DNA of 64,000 bases from assembly GCA_021775915.1 (NCBI GenBank), contig JAJFGW010000042.1, forward strand, positions 1-64,000. Direction: 5' to 3'. The notes under the pieces were generated by a model. It saw only the letters and a program-made list of their open reading frames with translations, was not told where the DNA came from and ran no database searches. A program made the position numbers and the translations under genes. The stretch comes from Alphaproteobacteria bacterium. GTDB taxonomy: Bacteria > Pseudomonadota > Alphaproteobacteria > Micavibrionales > Micavibrionaceae. Positions 25,059 to 34,014 of this stretch are shown one piece after another; position 1 is the stretch's first letter; each line of letters opens with the position of its first letter.

Positions 25059-25467
25059 GAAAGTTCTTGTTCTCTGTACAGGAAATTCCTGTCGCTCAAT
25101 TATAGCCGAGGCCTTGATCAACTATTTGGGCCAGGGCACCTATCAGGCCTTTAGCGCAGGAAGTTTTCCGACCGGCACTGTCCACCCTCAATCTATCGAA
25201 ACGCTCAGGCGGCATAATATAACTTCCGGAACGCCGCGCAGTAAATCATGGGACGCGTTCACCGGGCAGTCTTTTGATCTTATCATCACCGTCTGCGATC
25301 AGGCCGCCGGAGAGAGTTGTCCTGCTTTCACAGGCGTCTGCGAAAAGCTTCACTGGAGCACGCCGGACCCGGCCAGGGCGACAGGAAGCGATAAGGATAT
25401 TAAGGACGCTTTTGATGAGGCGTTTAATATGCTGCAAGACCGTATTGAGAAAGAGCTTTTGTCATGA
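25051..25467 (+). CDS. arsC: Thioredoxin-type arsenate reductase (low-molecular-weight phosphatase fold)
   Basis: I use the TTG at 25051: GGGGG lies just upstream and the protein then begins [16 protein letters not shown], the expected start. The 138-aa enzyme has the P-loop CTGNSCRS with C9 and the redox cysteines C82 and C90 ([10 protein letters not shown]), the triad of S. aureus-type ArsC, plus the general-acid loop around DP (WSTPDPA). It reduces arsenate to arsenite for export by Acr3. It overlaps pstB by 8 bases and acr3 by 4. Confidence 0.92.
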   Translation: MVKKVLVLCTGNSCRSIIAEALINYLGQGTYQAFSAGSFPTGTVHPQSIETLRRHNITSGTPRSKSWDAFTGQSFDLIITVCDQAAGESCPAFTGVCEKLHWSTPDPARATGSDKDIKDAFDEAFNMLQDRIEKELLS

Positions 25468-26528
25468 GCGAACAATCATCCCTTTCCTCCCCTTTGGGCA
25501 TTTTTGGCCGTTATTTAAGCCTCTGGGTCGGGCTGTGCATTCTTGCCGGTGTCAGCTTGGGGTATGTCTTTCCGTCAATCTTTCAGTTTGTTGCTAATCT
25601 GGAATATGCCAGTGTCAATTTAGTGGTAGCAGTTCTCATATGGGTGATGATTTACCCGATGATGACGCAAGTGGATTTTTCCAGCCTTAAAGATCTTGGG
25701 CGCAGGCCGCGCGGCCTTTGCATTACACTGGTTGTAAACTGGTTAATTAAACCTTTTACGATGGCCGCATTGGGAATTTTATTCTTTGAGCATATCTTTG
25801 CGGGTCTGGTTGCGCCTGAAACGGCCAAGGAATATATCGCAGGGATGATTTTGCTCGGGGTTGCGCCCTGTACGGCCATGGTCTTTGTGTGGAGCCAGCT
25901 TACGCGTGGCGATGCAGGTTACACGCTGGTACAGGTGTCAATCAATGATCTCATCATGGTGTTTGCGTTTGCGCCTATTGCGGCCTTTTTACTCGGCATA
26001 ACGGATATCATCGTGCCCTGGGAAACCTTGCTGCTCTCCGTTGTTCTTTATGTCGTTATCCCTCTGGTGGCCGGTTATATAACCCGCAATGTCCTCATAA
26101 GAAAGAACGACGACGGTAAGACTTTAAAGCGTTTTGTGAACCATCTTGAACCATATTCAATTATTGGCCTGCTGGCGACTGTAATATTGCTGTTCGGGTT
26201 TCAGGCACAGACTATTCTTGAACAACCGCTTGTCATCGGCCTTATTGCCGTGCCTTTACTGATACAGAGCTACGGCATCTTCTTTATTGCCTATGGCTGG
26301 TCTTATTTGTGGAAAGTGCCGCATAATATCGCAGCGCCTGCATCTCTGATCGGAACCTCCAATTTCTTTGAACTTGCCGTGGCTGTTGCCATTAGCCTGT
26401 TTGGCCTTAACTCCGGCGCTGCGCTGGCAACTGTGGTTGGTGTGCTGGTTGAGGTTCCCGTGATGCTCTCACTGGTAGCCTTTGCAAATAGAACTAGAGG
26501 GCACTTTATTCAAACAGTGCATCAGTAA
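25464..26528 (+). CDS. acr3: Acr3 arsenite exporter, copy 1
   Basis: The 354-aa inner-membrane protein has about ten transmembrane segments and the Acr3 hallmarks: the essential Cys in [13 protein letters not shown] (C136), [25 protein letters not shown] and [15 protein letters not shown]. It exports arsenite using the proton motive force. Start and stop overlap arsC by ATGA. It is very similar over its whole length to the second copy at 28889-29926. Confidence 0.95.
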   Translation: MSEQSSLSSPLGIFGRYLSLWVGLCILAGVSLGYVFPSIFQFVANLEYASVNLVVAVLIWVMIYPMMTQVDFSSLKDLGRRPRGLCITLVVNWLIKPFTMAALGILFFEHIFAGLVAPETAKEYIAGMILLGVAPCTAMVFVWSQLTRGDAGYTLVQVSINDLIMVFAFAPIAAFLLGITDIIVPWETLLLSVVLYVVIPLVAGYITRNVLIRKNDDGKTLKRFVNHLEPYSIIGLLATVILLFGFQAQTILEQPLVIGLIAVPLLIQSYGIFFIAYGWSYLWKVPHNIAAPASLIGTSNFFELAVAVAISLFGLNSGAALATVVGVLVEVPVMLSLVAFANRTRGHFIQTVHQ

Positions 26529-26705
26529 TCTGGCAATTCACATACCTAAGAAAGATGAAAGTTCTAAGTGAAGTGCGATATCATCGATTGTGGAAAATGA
26601 TTTTCATACGTGATATTGCCATTTTTTCATAAAACACATCAGGCGAGGTTTCAATCTAAATTTGTTCGAATCCTTACTGCTATACTGTTTAACGTCAGCA
26701 CAAGT
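26529..26705. other. Spacer after acr3 copy 1 with the right direct repeat
   Basis: No gene. It contains the right copy of the 24-bp repeat and ends at the left end of the IS3-family element. The rest is AT-rich without evident structure. Confidence 0.5.
26575..26598 (+). repeat. 24-bp direct repeat, right copy
   Basis: Matches 18690-18713 in 23 of 24 positions. It lies 46 bases after the stop of acr3 copy 1 and about 107 bases before the IS element. Confidence 0.7.
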
Positions 26706-26774
26706 TGGACAACTAGCGGTGCATTGCTAAGGTGATGTTTTTGGCTTATCGAAGTGACTTGAAAAGGAACGAAG

Positions 26775-27140
26775 ATGAGCAAAAAACACAAAAAAGAAGC
26801 GGACAAGGTTGTTCGCAATATCAAGCGGCAAACACGCCGCAAATTCAATTCCGAAGAGAAGATACGGATCGTTCTTGCCGGTTTGCGCGGTGAGGACAGC
26901 ATTGCTGAACTGTGCCGCCAAGAAGGCATTCACCAGAACCTCTATTACCGTTGGAGCCGTGACTTTCTCGAAGCTGGTAAAAAGCGTCTGTCAGGCGATA
27001 CACAGCGCGAAGCCAGCACCTCCGAGGTCAAAGATCTACGTAATGAAAATACCTGCCTAAAAGAGGCTCTGGCAGAAGAGATGCTAGAGAAGCGCCTTCT
27101 CAAAAAAAGCGTCATTGCGGATGGGGAGGACGATATATGA
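26775..27140 (+). CDS. IS3-family transposase OrfA
   Basis: The 121-aa protein has the IS3 OrfA helix-turn-helix (FNSEEKIRIVLAGLRGEDSIAELCRQEGI) and a C-terminal leucine-zipper-like coiled coil (LRNENTCLKEALAEEMLEKRLL). GGAACGAAG precedes the ATG. It overlaps orfB by 4 bases (ATGA), so orfB may be made by coupling; a frameshift fusion is also usual in this family. Confidence 0.9.
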   Translation: MSKKHKKEADKVVRNIKRQTRRKFNSEEKIRIVLAGLRGEDSIAELCRQEGIHQNLYYRWSRDFLEAGKKRLSGDTQREASTSEVKDLRNENTCLKEALAEEMLEKRLLKKSVIADGEDDI

Positions 27141-28111
27141 GATATTCGGCTAGCTCAAAATACGAGATCATCCGCACGGTAGAAGAGTCAGATTTGGGCA
27201 TCAAGCGCACGTTAGAGCAAATTGGTATTGCCCGTTCGACCTTCTATGGCTGGTATGATCGTTACATAAATGGTGGTCTGGACGCTCTTGCTGACAAGCT
27301 ACCTTGTCCAAAAACGGTCTGGAATAAAGTGCCGCAAGACAAGCAATCGCGGCTTGTTGATATGGCACTGGATGAGACAGAGCTCTCACCACGAGAGCTT
27401 GCTGTACGCTTTACCGAGCAGCAGGGATATTTTATCTCTGAATCCACGGCCTACCGTATCCTCAAGAAGCATGATCTTCTGACCTCACCGGCGTGGGTTG
27501 TGATGAAGGCGGCGGATAAGTTCCATCAGCCGACAACAGCTGTGAACCAGCTCTGGCAAACAGATTTTACTTATCTGAAGGTCACGGGCTGGGGCTGGTA
27601 TTACCTCTCGACTATCCTGGATGATTATTCCCGTTACATTATATCGTGGAGGCTATGCACCGGTATGGCGGCATCAGATGTCTCTAACACGCTCGCAGAT
27701 GCCCTAAAAGCTGCGGGCTTGTCCAGAAAACAAAAACCACGGCTACTCAGCGATAATGGTCCTTGTTACATCTCCGGTGAGCTCAAAGACTGGCTTGCTG
27801 ATAATGATATGACCCACACCCGTGGCAAGCCCTATCACCCGATGACACAGGGGAAAATAGAGCGGTGGCACCGCACGATGAAAGACCGCATATTGCTGGA
27901 AAACTATTATCTGCCCGGTGATCTGGAGCAGAAAATAGAAGAGTTCGTAACCCACTACAACACAAGGAGATACCATGAAAGCCTGAACAATCTAACACCG
28001 GAAGACGTCTGGCTCGGAAGAGGAGAATCCATTCTCCAGCAGCGGCGCAAAATCAAAGAGGAAACTCTAAAACTTAGAAAGCAGTTGTACTGGAAACAAA
28101 AGGCTGCTTAA
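27137..28111 (+). CDS. IS3-family transposase OrfB (DDE integrase)
   Basis: The 324-aa protein has an N-terminal HTH (GIKRTLEQIGIARSTFYGWY), the IS3 HTH_21 region, and the rve integrase core: first Asp in WQTDFTYLKV, second Asp in LLSDNGPCYISGE, and Glu in TQGKIERWHRTMK, followed by YNTRRYHESLNNLTPEDVW. All three catalytic residues are present and the frame is uninterrupted, so the element may be active. Confidence 0.93.
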   Translation: MRYSASSKYEIIRTVEESDLGIKRTLEQIGIARSTFYGWYDRYINGGLDALADKLPCPKTVWNKVPQDKQSRLVDMALDETELSPRELAVRFTEQQGYFISESTAYRILKKHDLLTSPAWVVMKAADKFHQPTTAVNQLWQTDFTYLKVTGWGWYYLSTILDDYSRYIISWRLCTGMAASDVSNTLADALKAAGLSRKQKPRLLSDNGPCYISGELKDWLADNDMTHTRGKPYHPMTQGKIERWHRTMKDRILLENYYLPGDLEQKIEEFVTHYNTRRYHESLNNLTPEDVWLGRGESILQQRRKIKEETLKLRKQLYWKQKAA

Positions 28112-28245
28112 AATCAACAAAACGGAGGCCAAAAACACACCTTATATTTTTACGCACCGTGTCCAGAATACTCTGACGACGTACAACTCTAAGTGTGATA
28201 ATGTATCTTACGACAAATACAAAGTAAAGAAGAGGGTGCTACTAC

Positions 28246-28554
28246 TTAGAAACCCTGGAACAGAAAATCGAGCGCGTCTGTAACGTCCTGGCGGTGATTA
28301 TCCTCAATATTTGCTACAGCCTCTCCCAGAGATTTACGTGTGATAGCAGCAATATCAGTTGTTATCAGGATATAATTTTTACCATCAACCTGAATAACAG
28401 GCTTAAGTTTGGGGACAGCTTCTTTTCTGGCTTTTGTTTCAGGAACCAATGGGACAACGACACAAGTACTAAGATCTGACAGTAAATCGGCTTGTACATC
28501 CAGGACCAACGGTACTGATTTGCTGCCATATTCATAAACATCAAAACGCGCCAT
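28246..28554 (-). CDS. ccdB: CcdB toxin
   Basis: The 102-aa protein starts FDVYEYGSKSVPLVLDVQADLL and ends QDVTDALDFLFQGF, like CcdB (usual length ~101), whose C-terminal residues bind and poison DNA gyrase. The start overlaps the ccdA stop (TAATG). With CcdA it forms a post-segregational killing or stabilisation pair. Confidence 0.92.
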   Translation of the reverse strand: MARFDVYEYGSKSVPLVLDVQADLLSDLSTCVVVPLVPETKARKEAVPKLKPVIQVDGKNYILITTDIAAITRKSLGEAVANIEDNHRQDVTDALDFLFQGF

Positions 28555-28805
28555 TACTCAGATGCCCAGTTAGGTTTAAGAAAAGTGCCATCTTTTTCTA
28601 CGCGTTTATTATGAGCTATGAGTGCTTGTTTATTAACCTCAAGCCATTCCTTGGCATGTGCTTCTTTAATGGCATGAACGAGCCCTGCCTCAGCTGCTTT
28701 GGAAGCATTAAGCTTGAGGGATTTGGCTTCTTTGAGCACATCTTCCCTGATTGTTAAGTTAATCGGGCGGCGCTTTGATAATTCTTGATCCGATGTTGTC
28801 TGCAT
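28554..28805 (-). CDS. ccdA: CcdA antitoxin
   Basis: From the ATG at 28805 (AAGGAG 7 bases upstream) the protein has 83 aa. The N-terminal RRPINLTIREDVLKEAKSLKLNASKAAEAGL is a ribbon-helix-helix DNA-binding domain, and the C-terminal part (EWLEVNKQALIAHNKRVEKDGTF) is the CcdB-neutralising region. An upstream in-frame TTG at 28820 is unlikely. CcdA probably represses the operon with CcdB. Confidence 0.92.
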   Translation of the reverse strand: MQTTSDQELSKRRPINLTIREDVLKEAKSLKLNASKAAEAGLVHAIKEAHAKEWLEVNKQALIAHNKRVEKDGTFLKPNWASE

Positions 28806-28888
28806 AATTATCTCCTTCAATATCTATCATTATACCAACATAGTCCATGTGGGTCAATTATGTGCATATAATATGGTGATAATATAAT

Positions 28889-29926
28889 TTATGAAAAATA
28901 ATACTTGGTTTTATTTGCAAGTGCTACCAATGACAACATAACAGGCACTTCAACTAAGACGCCAACAACTGTTGCTAATGCCGCGCCAGAATGAAGACCA
29001 AATAAACTGATCGCTACCGCTACGGCAAGCTCGAAGAAGTTTGATGTGCCGATGAGTGCGGCTGGTGCGGCAGTGCTGAATGGAACACGCCAAAGATATC
29101 CCCATCCATAGGCTATAGTAAAGATGCCGTAACTTTGAATAAGCAAAGGAATAGCAATCAGGGCAATGACCATTGGCTTTTCAATAATCGTTCCGGCCTG
29201 AAAACCAAACAGCAAAACCACCGTGGCCAGCAAGCCCATAATGGAAAACGGCTTCACTTTGGCCGTGAATTTGACAATGCGTTCATGGTTGCCGGAACCA
29301 TCCAGTTTTTTACGGGTGATATAACCAGCCGCCAAAGGAATAAGCACATAGAGAATAACCGACAAAAGCAACGTTTCCCACGGCACAATAATATCCGTCA
29401 CGCCAAGCAGAAGCGCAGCAATTGGCGCAAAGGCGAAAATCATAATAATATCGTTCACCGATACCTGTACCAGCGTATAATTCGCATCCCCTTTAACAAG
29501 CTGACTCCACACAAACACCATCGCCGTACAGGGCGCAACGCCAAGCAATATCATTCCGGCAATATATTCCTTGGCATCTTGCGGGCTGACAAGTCCGGCA
29601 AAGATATGTTCAAAGAACAGAATGCCAAGCGCGGCCATTGTAAACGGCTTAATCAGCCAGTTTACAACCAGCGTAATACACAAGCCTTTGGGTTTCTTCC
29701 CAACGTCTTTAAGGCTAGCAAAATCCACATTGACCATCATCGGGTAAATCATCACCCAGATAAAAACCGCTACCACCAGATTGACACTGGCATATTCAAG
29801 CGAAGCAATAACCTGAAATGCGCTTGGCACAAGCAAGCCAAGCCCCACTCCGGCAGCAATGCAAAGCCCGACCCACAGGGACAGATAACGCTCAAAAATA
29901 CCCATTGGCGATTGTTCTGCGTTCAT
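28889..29926 (-). CDS. acr3: Acr3 arsenite exporter, copy 2
   Basis: 345 aa, the same family and plan as copy 1, with the essential Cys in [13 protein letters not shown] and near-identical membrane segments (FGRYL-like start, [45 protein letters not shown]). Differences cluster in loops (PQDAKEYI versus PETAKEYI; the loop near residues 210-225). It is on the opposite strand from copy 1, and its upstream region carries a truncated IS orfA and a short gene tail instead of an ars operon. Confidence 0.94.
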   Translation of the reverse strand: MNAEQSPMGIFERYLSLWVGLCIAAGVGLGLLVPSAFQVIASLEYASVNLVVAVFIWVMIYPMMVNVDFASLKDVGKKPKGLCITLVVNWLIKPFTMAALGILFFEHIFAGLVSPQDAKEYIAGMILLGVAPCTAMVFVWSQLVKGDANYTLVQVSVNDIIMIFAFAPIAALLLGVTDIIVPWETLLLSVILYVLIPLAAGYITRKKLDGSGNHERIVKFTAKVKPFSIMGLLATVVLLFGFQAGTIIEKPMVIALIAIPLLIQSYGIFTIAYGWGYLWRVPFSTAAPAALIGTSNFFELAVAVAISLFGLHSGAALATVVGVLVEVPVMLSLVALANKTKYYFS

Positions 29927-29932
29927 AGTAAT

Positions 29933-30018
29933 TTACTTTCTATTCTGGTTTTCAGCATATTTCAGCCTGCCATCATCACCAGATGCCAGTTCGTTTTTTG
30001 CTTTCTCTACGGCTTTTC
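29933..30018 (-). pseudogene. Tail of a truncated gene upstream of acr3 copy 2
   Basis: Between the IS orfA remnant and acr3 the minus strand reads KAVEKAKNELASGDDGRLKY-AENQNRK-stop, a protein-like helical tail ending 7 bases before the acr3 start. It has no start of its own and is one base out of frame with orfA. I read it as the 3' end of a former ars-operon gene cut by the IS element. The original gene is not identified. Confidence 0.35.
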
Positions 30019-30342
30019 TAGCATCTCTTCTGCTAAAGCTTCTTTAAGCCGAATATTCTCAGCTTTCAGGTCTTTTACCTCATAAGATGTGGCCTCACGC
30101 TGCATATCACCAGCAAGACGCTTTTTACCTGCATCTAAAAACTCCTTGCTCCAACGATAATAAAGGTTCTGGTTAATACCTTCACGACGGCAAAGCTCAG
30201 CAATACTGTCTTCACCACGTATACCGGCTATCACAATACGGATCTTTTCTTCTGCGCTGTATTTACGCTTGGTAACACGCTTTACATTACGAACAAATCT
30301 ACCCGCTTCATCACGTGTATCATGCTTGTCTTTTTGGCTCAT
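30007..30342 (-). pseudogene. Truncated IS3-family orfA (second, diverged element)
   Basis: From the ATG at 30342 (AAAGGAACGAAG upstream, as in the intact element) it encodes an OrfA-like protein with the helix-turn-helix YSAEEKIRIVIAGIRGEDSIAELCRREGI and the coiled coil ending EEMLEKP, where the frame stops early. No orfB follows. The protein differs from the intact copy at many positions, so it is a different, related element. Its left-end sequence (GTTTTTGGCTTATCGAAGTG, near 30360-30380) is preserved. Confidence 0.75.
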
Positions 30343-30437
30343 CTTCGTTCCTTTCACTCACTTCGATAAGCCAAAAACTCTCTCTTAGCAACTTGGTCTG
30401 ATGGGAAACAGTTTATTCATCCTCTTACCCTCTTCAC

Positions 30438-30830
30438 CTAATACTCAACACTCACAGGCTTTTCTGTCATTTCCTCGCAAATACGCTGCATGGTCTTGTG
30501 CTGTTTTACATTTTGTGGATTGTCTCTGACAAGGCCCATTTCTATCTCTTTAGAGCACTCTTTCGCCAAGACAAGCCGTTCCTGGTCTTTCGGTTGTCCG
30601 TCCAGCTCATACATTTGATGGCAAAGCTTTCCTCTACGAGATTTATGACCTATATAGTGGCCCCCGCCAGCGATTGGCTTATCGAAACGCTGCAAGCAAA
30701 TATAAAAAAGTTCCTGTTGACGCTCTGCGCCTGTCTTACCTTCTAACCTTTGTTCAATAGTCGCAACTTTAAAAGAACCACAACCCGCTAGAACAAGGCA
30801 CATGACGAATGTAGATATAATTTTTTTCAT
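30438..30830 (-). CDS. Lipoprotein of unknown function at the end of the czc operon
   Basis: The 130-aa protein has a lipoprotein signal peptide (KKIISTFVMCLVLAGC, lipobox LAGC, Cys 17). The mature part has several Cys (FYICLQRF, GKLCHQMYE, AKECSKEIE, QRICEEM), possibly for metal binding or disulfides. It begins 19 bases after czcA, so it is likely the last gene of the operon. Function not known. Confidence 0.6.
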   Translation of the reverse strand: MKKIISTFVMCLVLAGCGSFKVATIEQRLEGKTGAERQQELFYICLQRFDKPIAGGGHYIGHKSRRGKLCHQMYELDGQPKDQERLVLAKECSKEIEMGLVRDNPQNVKQHKTMQRICEEMTEKPVSVEY

Positions 30831-30849
30831 TTGAGTATCCTTTCTGTTT

Positions 30850-33800
30850 TTATGAATCTGTTACTCTGTGTTCTTCAACAAATCGCTTGGAAAACGCACC
30901 GTACAGCACTGGCAGAACAAATAGTGTCAACAGCGTGGAAGACACCAACCCGCCAACAACCACTGTTGCCAGCGGCCTTTGCACTTCTGAACCTATGCCG
31001 GAGGCCAGCAGCATCGGAATAAGCCCCAATGCCGCTATAGAGGCGGTCATAAGCACAGGACGCAGGCGGGAAAGCGCGCCGTTAAAAACGGCTGTGTCTG
31101 CGTCTGTACCACCTTCGACCAGCAAATTGATGGCATTGACCATAACCACGCCGTTCAAGACAGCCACGCCAAACAGAGCAATAAACCCGATGGAACCGGG
31201 AACGGAGAGATACTGGCCGGAAAAATACAGTGCAGCGATACCGCCGATCATAGCCAGCGGTACGTTAAGCATAATCAATGCCGCTTGTCGTACCGATCCG
31301 AAAGCAAAAAACAGCAGTAGAAAGATTAAACCAAGGGAAATTGGTACAACGATCATAAGCCGTGCTTGCGCCCGTTTCTGGTTTTCAAACTGACCACCGA
31401 AGACTATAGAATAGCCGGGCGGTAACTCTACTTCTTCCTTAATCCGTTTGTTGATTTCCTCAACAAAGCCGCCCATATCGCGCCCGGAAAGGTTTGACTG
31501 AATCACCACGCGCCGCTGTACATCATCACGCCGGATTTGTGGGGGTCCGGCTTCAATAGACACATCGGCTACATCGCCAATCCGTACCCATGCGCCGCTC
31601 GGAGCCTGTAAAATTAGATCAGCTATAGATTGCGGGTCATTGCGGTATTGCTTGGCAAAGCGCACGTAAATATCATAACGCTCATTGCCCTGAATAACCT
31701 GTCCAGCATCGTTACCTCCAATCGCATCGGAAACAAGGGACATAACCTGTCCGACAGGAATACCAAAACGAGCCAGTTTGTCCCTATCAGGCCGGATAAC
31801 AAGCTGTGCCTCTCCCGCGATCTGTTCCATTTCTACGGATTGCGCCCCGTCGATCTTACGCACCAGCGTTTCAATCGCCTTGCCCTTTTCGGCCAGAACA
31901 TTCAGATCAGGCCCAAACAGCTTAATGGCAAGCTGTGCTTTCACACCGGAAAGTAATTCATCCACGCGTGTTGCAATCGGCTGCGAGAAGGTAAAGAGTA
32001 GTCCCGGATGAACTGACATTTTTTCTTCCATCAGCTTTTGCAATTCAAAACGGTTTTTGGCCGAAGTCCACTTCTTGACTGGCTTTAGCCCGACATAAAT
32101 CTCCACGTTAGAAACAGGTTCGGGGTCGCCGCCAAGTTCCGCCCGTCCTACACGGCTGGAAGCATAGGTGACTTCAGGAAATTCCATCAGTTTTCGTTCC
32201 AGTTTCTGCGCAACCCCTAATGAGGTTTCCAGTGAAGAAGACGGGGCAAGCGTGACACGGATATTGATTGTGCCTTCTTCCAATTCTGGTACAAACTCGG
32301 TTCCTAAAAATGGCACAAGAGCCATAGAGCCTATGAATAAAGCTACAGCGGTTATGACCACCATCTTTTTGACTTTCAGGGCAGCGGTCAGGCTTTTCTT
32401 GTAAGTGGCGTCAATCGCATCAATAAGTTTATTCGACTTATGATCGACACTGCGCCGGAACAAATAAGTAGAGAGCGCAGGAATGACGACAAGCGCCACC
32501 ATCAGAGAAGCCAGCATAGCCAGCACAATAGAAATCGCCATCGGCTGGAACAGCTTGCCTTCAACACCTTCCAGCGTAAAGAGCGGCGTAAAGACCACGA
32601 TAATAATCAGTACCGCAAAAAATACTGGCCTTCCTACCTCCCGCGCCGCTTCCAGAATACGCAATTTGACACTGTTCGGACGGTCGTCTTCATCATAATG
32701 GGATAGATGCTTGAAAATGTTTTCCATCATCACAACGGAACCATCCACCATCATCCCAATGGCAATCGCCAAACCGCCAAGCGACATAAGGTTAGCGGAA
32801 ACGCCCCAATAGGCCATAGCCATTAACGCCAGCGCAATCGAGATCGGAACAGATAGCAGAACCAGTACAGCCGCACGGACATTCATCAAAAACAGAAGCA
32901 GCACAATAACAATCAATATAAAGGCTTCAATCAACGCCTTGCTTACAGTATGCACGGCCTTGCTGATAAGATCGGCCTGATCGTAAAAGGCTTCAATGGT
33001 CACCCCTTCCGGCAGTGCATTCTGAATGATCGGTAAACGCTCATATATCTGGTCAATGGTGTTCTTAGTGTTCGCGCCCATGCGCTTCATGACAATGCCT
33101 GTCACAACCTCGCCCATCTGTTTAGGCTTCCCAGCTTCATCCCGCATGGTAATACTGACTGCGCCCTGACGGATTTCAGAACCGTAAGTAATTTTGGCAA
33201 CATCACTTACCCTTACAACCACACCGTCTTCATCCTTGACCGGGATATTAGCAATGTCTCGCAAACCGTCTTCACCGCCACGCACCCAACCCACGCCGCG
33301 AATAACAAGCTGTTCAGCCCCACGGTTTAGATACCAGCCCCCGGCATTGCGGTTATTATCTTCAATCGCCGCCACAACGTCTTCGGCGTGAATCTGGTAA
33401 GAAAGCAATTTGGCGGGTTCAAGATTGACCTGATATTGTTTAACATCGCCGCCAAATGAAAGAACTTCAGTTACACCGTCAATCGGCATGAGTAAAAGTT
33501 TTACAATCCAGTCATTAAGAGAGCGCAACGCCATCGTGTCGAATTTCTCCGGATTATCAGTACGGAGCATGTATTGAAATACCTGTCCCAGCCCGGAGGT
33601 GTTCGGCCCCATTTCCGGCGTTCCCACGCCTTCGGGAATTTGTTCCCGCGCATCCTGCAAGCGTTCAAACACAAGCTGACGAGCAAAATAAATATCTGTT
33701 CCTTCTTTAAAAACAACCGTGACAAGCGACAGTCCGGTTTTTGAAATCGAGCGCACTTCTTCCACGTCCGGGAGCGAGTACATGACCGCTTCGACCGGGT

Positions 33801-33999
33801 AGGTAATAAGCTGTTCCGCTTCCTCCGCCGCAAGCCCTTCGGCTTCTGTGTTGACTGTGACCTGTACATTGGTCACGTCCGGGAAGGCATCAAGATTAAG
33901 TTTCGGCAAAATCATCACGGCCCCAACCAGGATTGCCGCCAGCATCAAAACCACCATCAGACGGTTGCGTACCGCACCGTCTATAATCGCATTCAGCAT
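30850..33999 (-). CDS. czcA: CzcA-type heavy-metal RND efflux pump
   Basis: A 1049-aa inner-membrane RND pump of the heavy-metal (HME) group. The transmembrane-4 signature GGLAIAIGMMVDGSVVMMEN is present with the proton-relay Asp and Glu. The substrate region reads FSQPIATRVDELLSGVKAQL, as in Zn/Co/Cd-type CzcA, rather than the Met-rich CusA type. It works with CzcB and CzcC across the envelope. It lies 15 bases after czcB. The metal specificity is inferred from the CzcA-like residues only. Confidence 0.93.
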   Translation of the reverse strand: MLNAIIDGAVRNRLMVVLMLAAILVGAVMILPKLNLDAFPDVTNVQVTVNTEAEGLAAEEAEQLITYPVEAVMYSLPDVEEVRSISKTGLSLVTVVFKEGTDIYFARQLVFERLQDAREQIPEGVGTPEMGPNTSGLGQVFQYMLRTDNPEKFDTMALRSLNDWIVKLLLMPIDGVTEVLSFGGDVKQYQVNLEPAKLLSYQIHAEDVVAAIEDNNRNAGGWYLNRGAEQLVIRGVGWVRGGEDGLRDIANIPVKDEDGVVVRVSDVAKITYGSEIRQGAVSITMRDEAGKPKQMGEVVTGIVMKRMGANTKNTIDQIYERLPIIQNALPEGVTIEAFYDQADLISKAVHTVSKALIEAFILIVIVLLLFLMNVRAAVLVLLSVPISIALALMAMAYWGVSANLMSLGGLAIAIGMMVDGSVVMMENIFKHLSHYDEDDRPNSVKLRILEAAREVGRPVFFAVLIIIVVFTPLFTLEGVEGKLFQPMAISIVLAMLASLMVALVVIPALSTYLFRRSVDHKSNKLIDAIDATYKKSLTAALKVKKMVVITAVALFIGSMALVPFLGTEFVPELEEGTINIRVTLAPSSSLETSLGVAQKLERKLMEFPEVTYASSRVGRAELGGDPEPVSNVEIYVGLKPVKKWTSAKNRFELQKLMEEKMSVHPGLLFTFSQPIATRVDELLSGVKAQLAIKLFGPDLNVLAEKGKAIETLVRKIDGAQSVEMEQIAGEAQLVIRPDRDKLARFGIPVGQVMSLVSDAIGGNDAGQVIQGNERYDIYVRFAKQYRNDPQSIADLILQAPSGAWVRIGDVADVSIEAGPPQIRRDDVQRRVVIQSNLSGRDMGGFVEEINKRIKEEVELPPGYSIVFGGQFENQKRAQARLMIVVPISLGLIFLLLFFAFGSVRQAALIMLNVPLAMIGGIAALYFSGQYLSVPGSIGFIALFGVAVLNGVVMVNAINLLVEGGTDADTAVFNGALSRLRPVLMTASIAALGLIPMLLASGIGSEVQRPLATVVVGGLVSSTLLTLFVLPVLYGAFSKRFVEEHRVTDS

Positions 34000-34014
34000 A
34001 ATCTATCTCCCGCC

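Larger units (their letters stand above)
26706..28165 (+). mobile_element. IS3-family insertion sequence, apparently intact
   Basis: About 1.46 kb with two consecutive genes (orfA, orfB). The proposed ends TGGACA (26706) and TGTCCA (28165) are inverted and are followed inward by further matching blocks: CGGTGC on the left against the complement of GCACCG on the right, then AAGGTG and GTTTTTGGC. Even outside them GTCAG/CTGAC matches at the same distance (26697 and 28173-28177 region), so the exact tips are uncertain. I see no clear target-site duplication. Confidence 0.75.

Noticed and set aside
29135-30085. Long plus-strand frame (316 codons) opposite acr3 copy 2
   Set aside because: It is antisense to a clear Acr3 gene; composition is dominated by His, Asn, Lys and Arg as expected from the complement of a membrane protein, with no recognisable domain.
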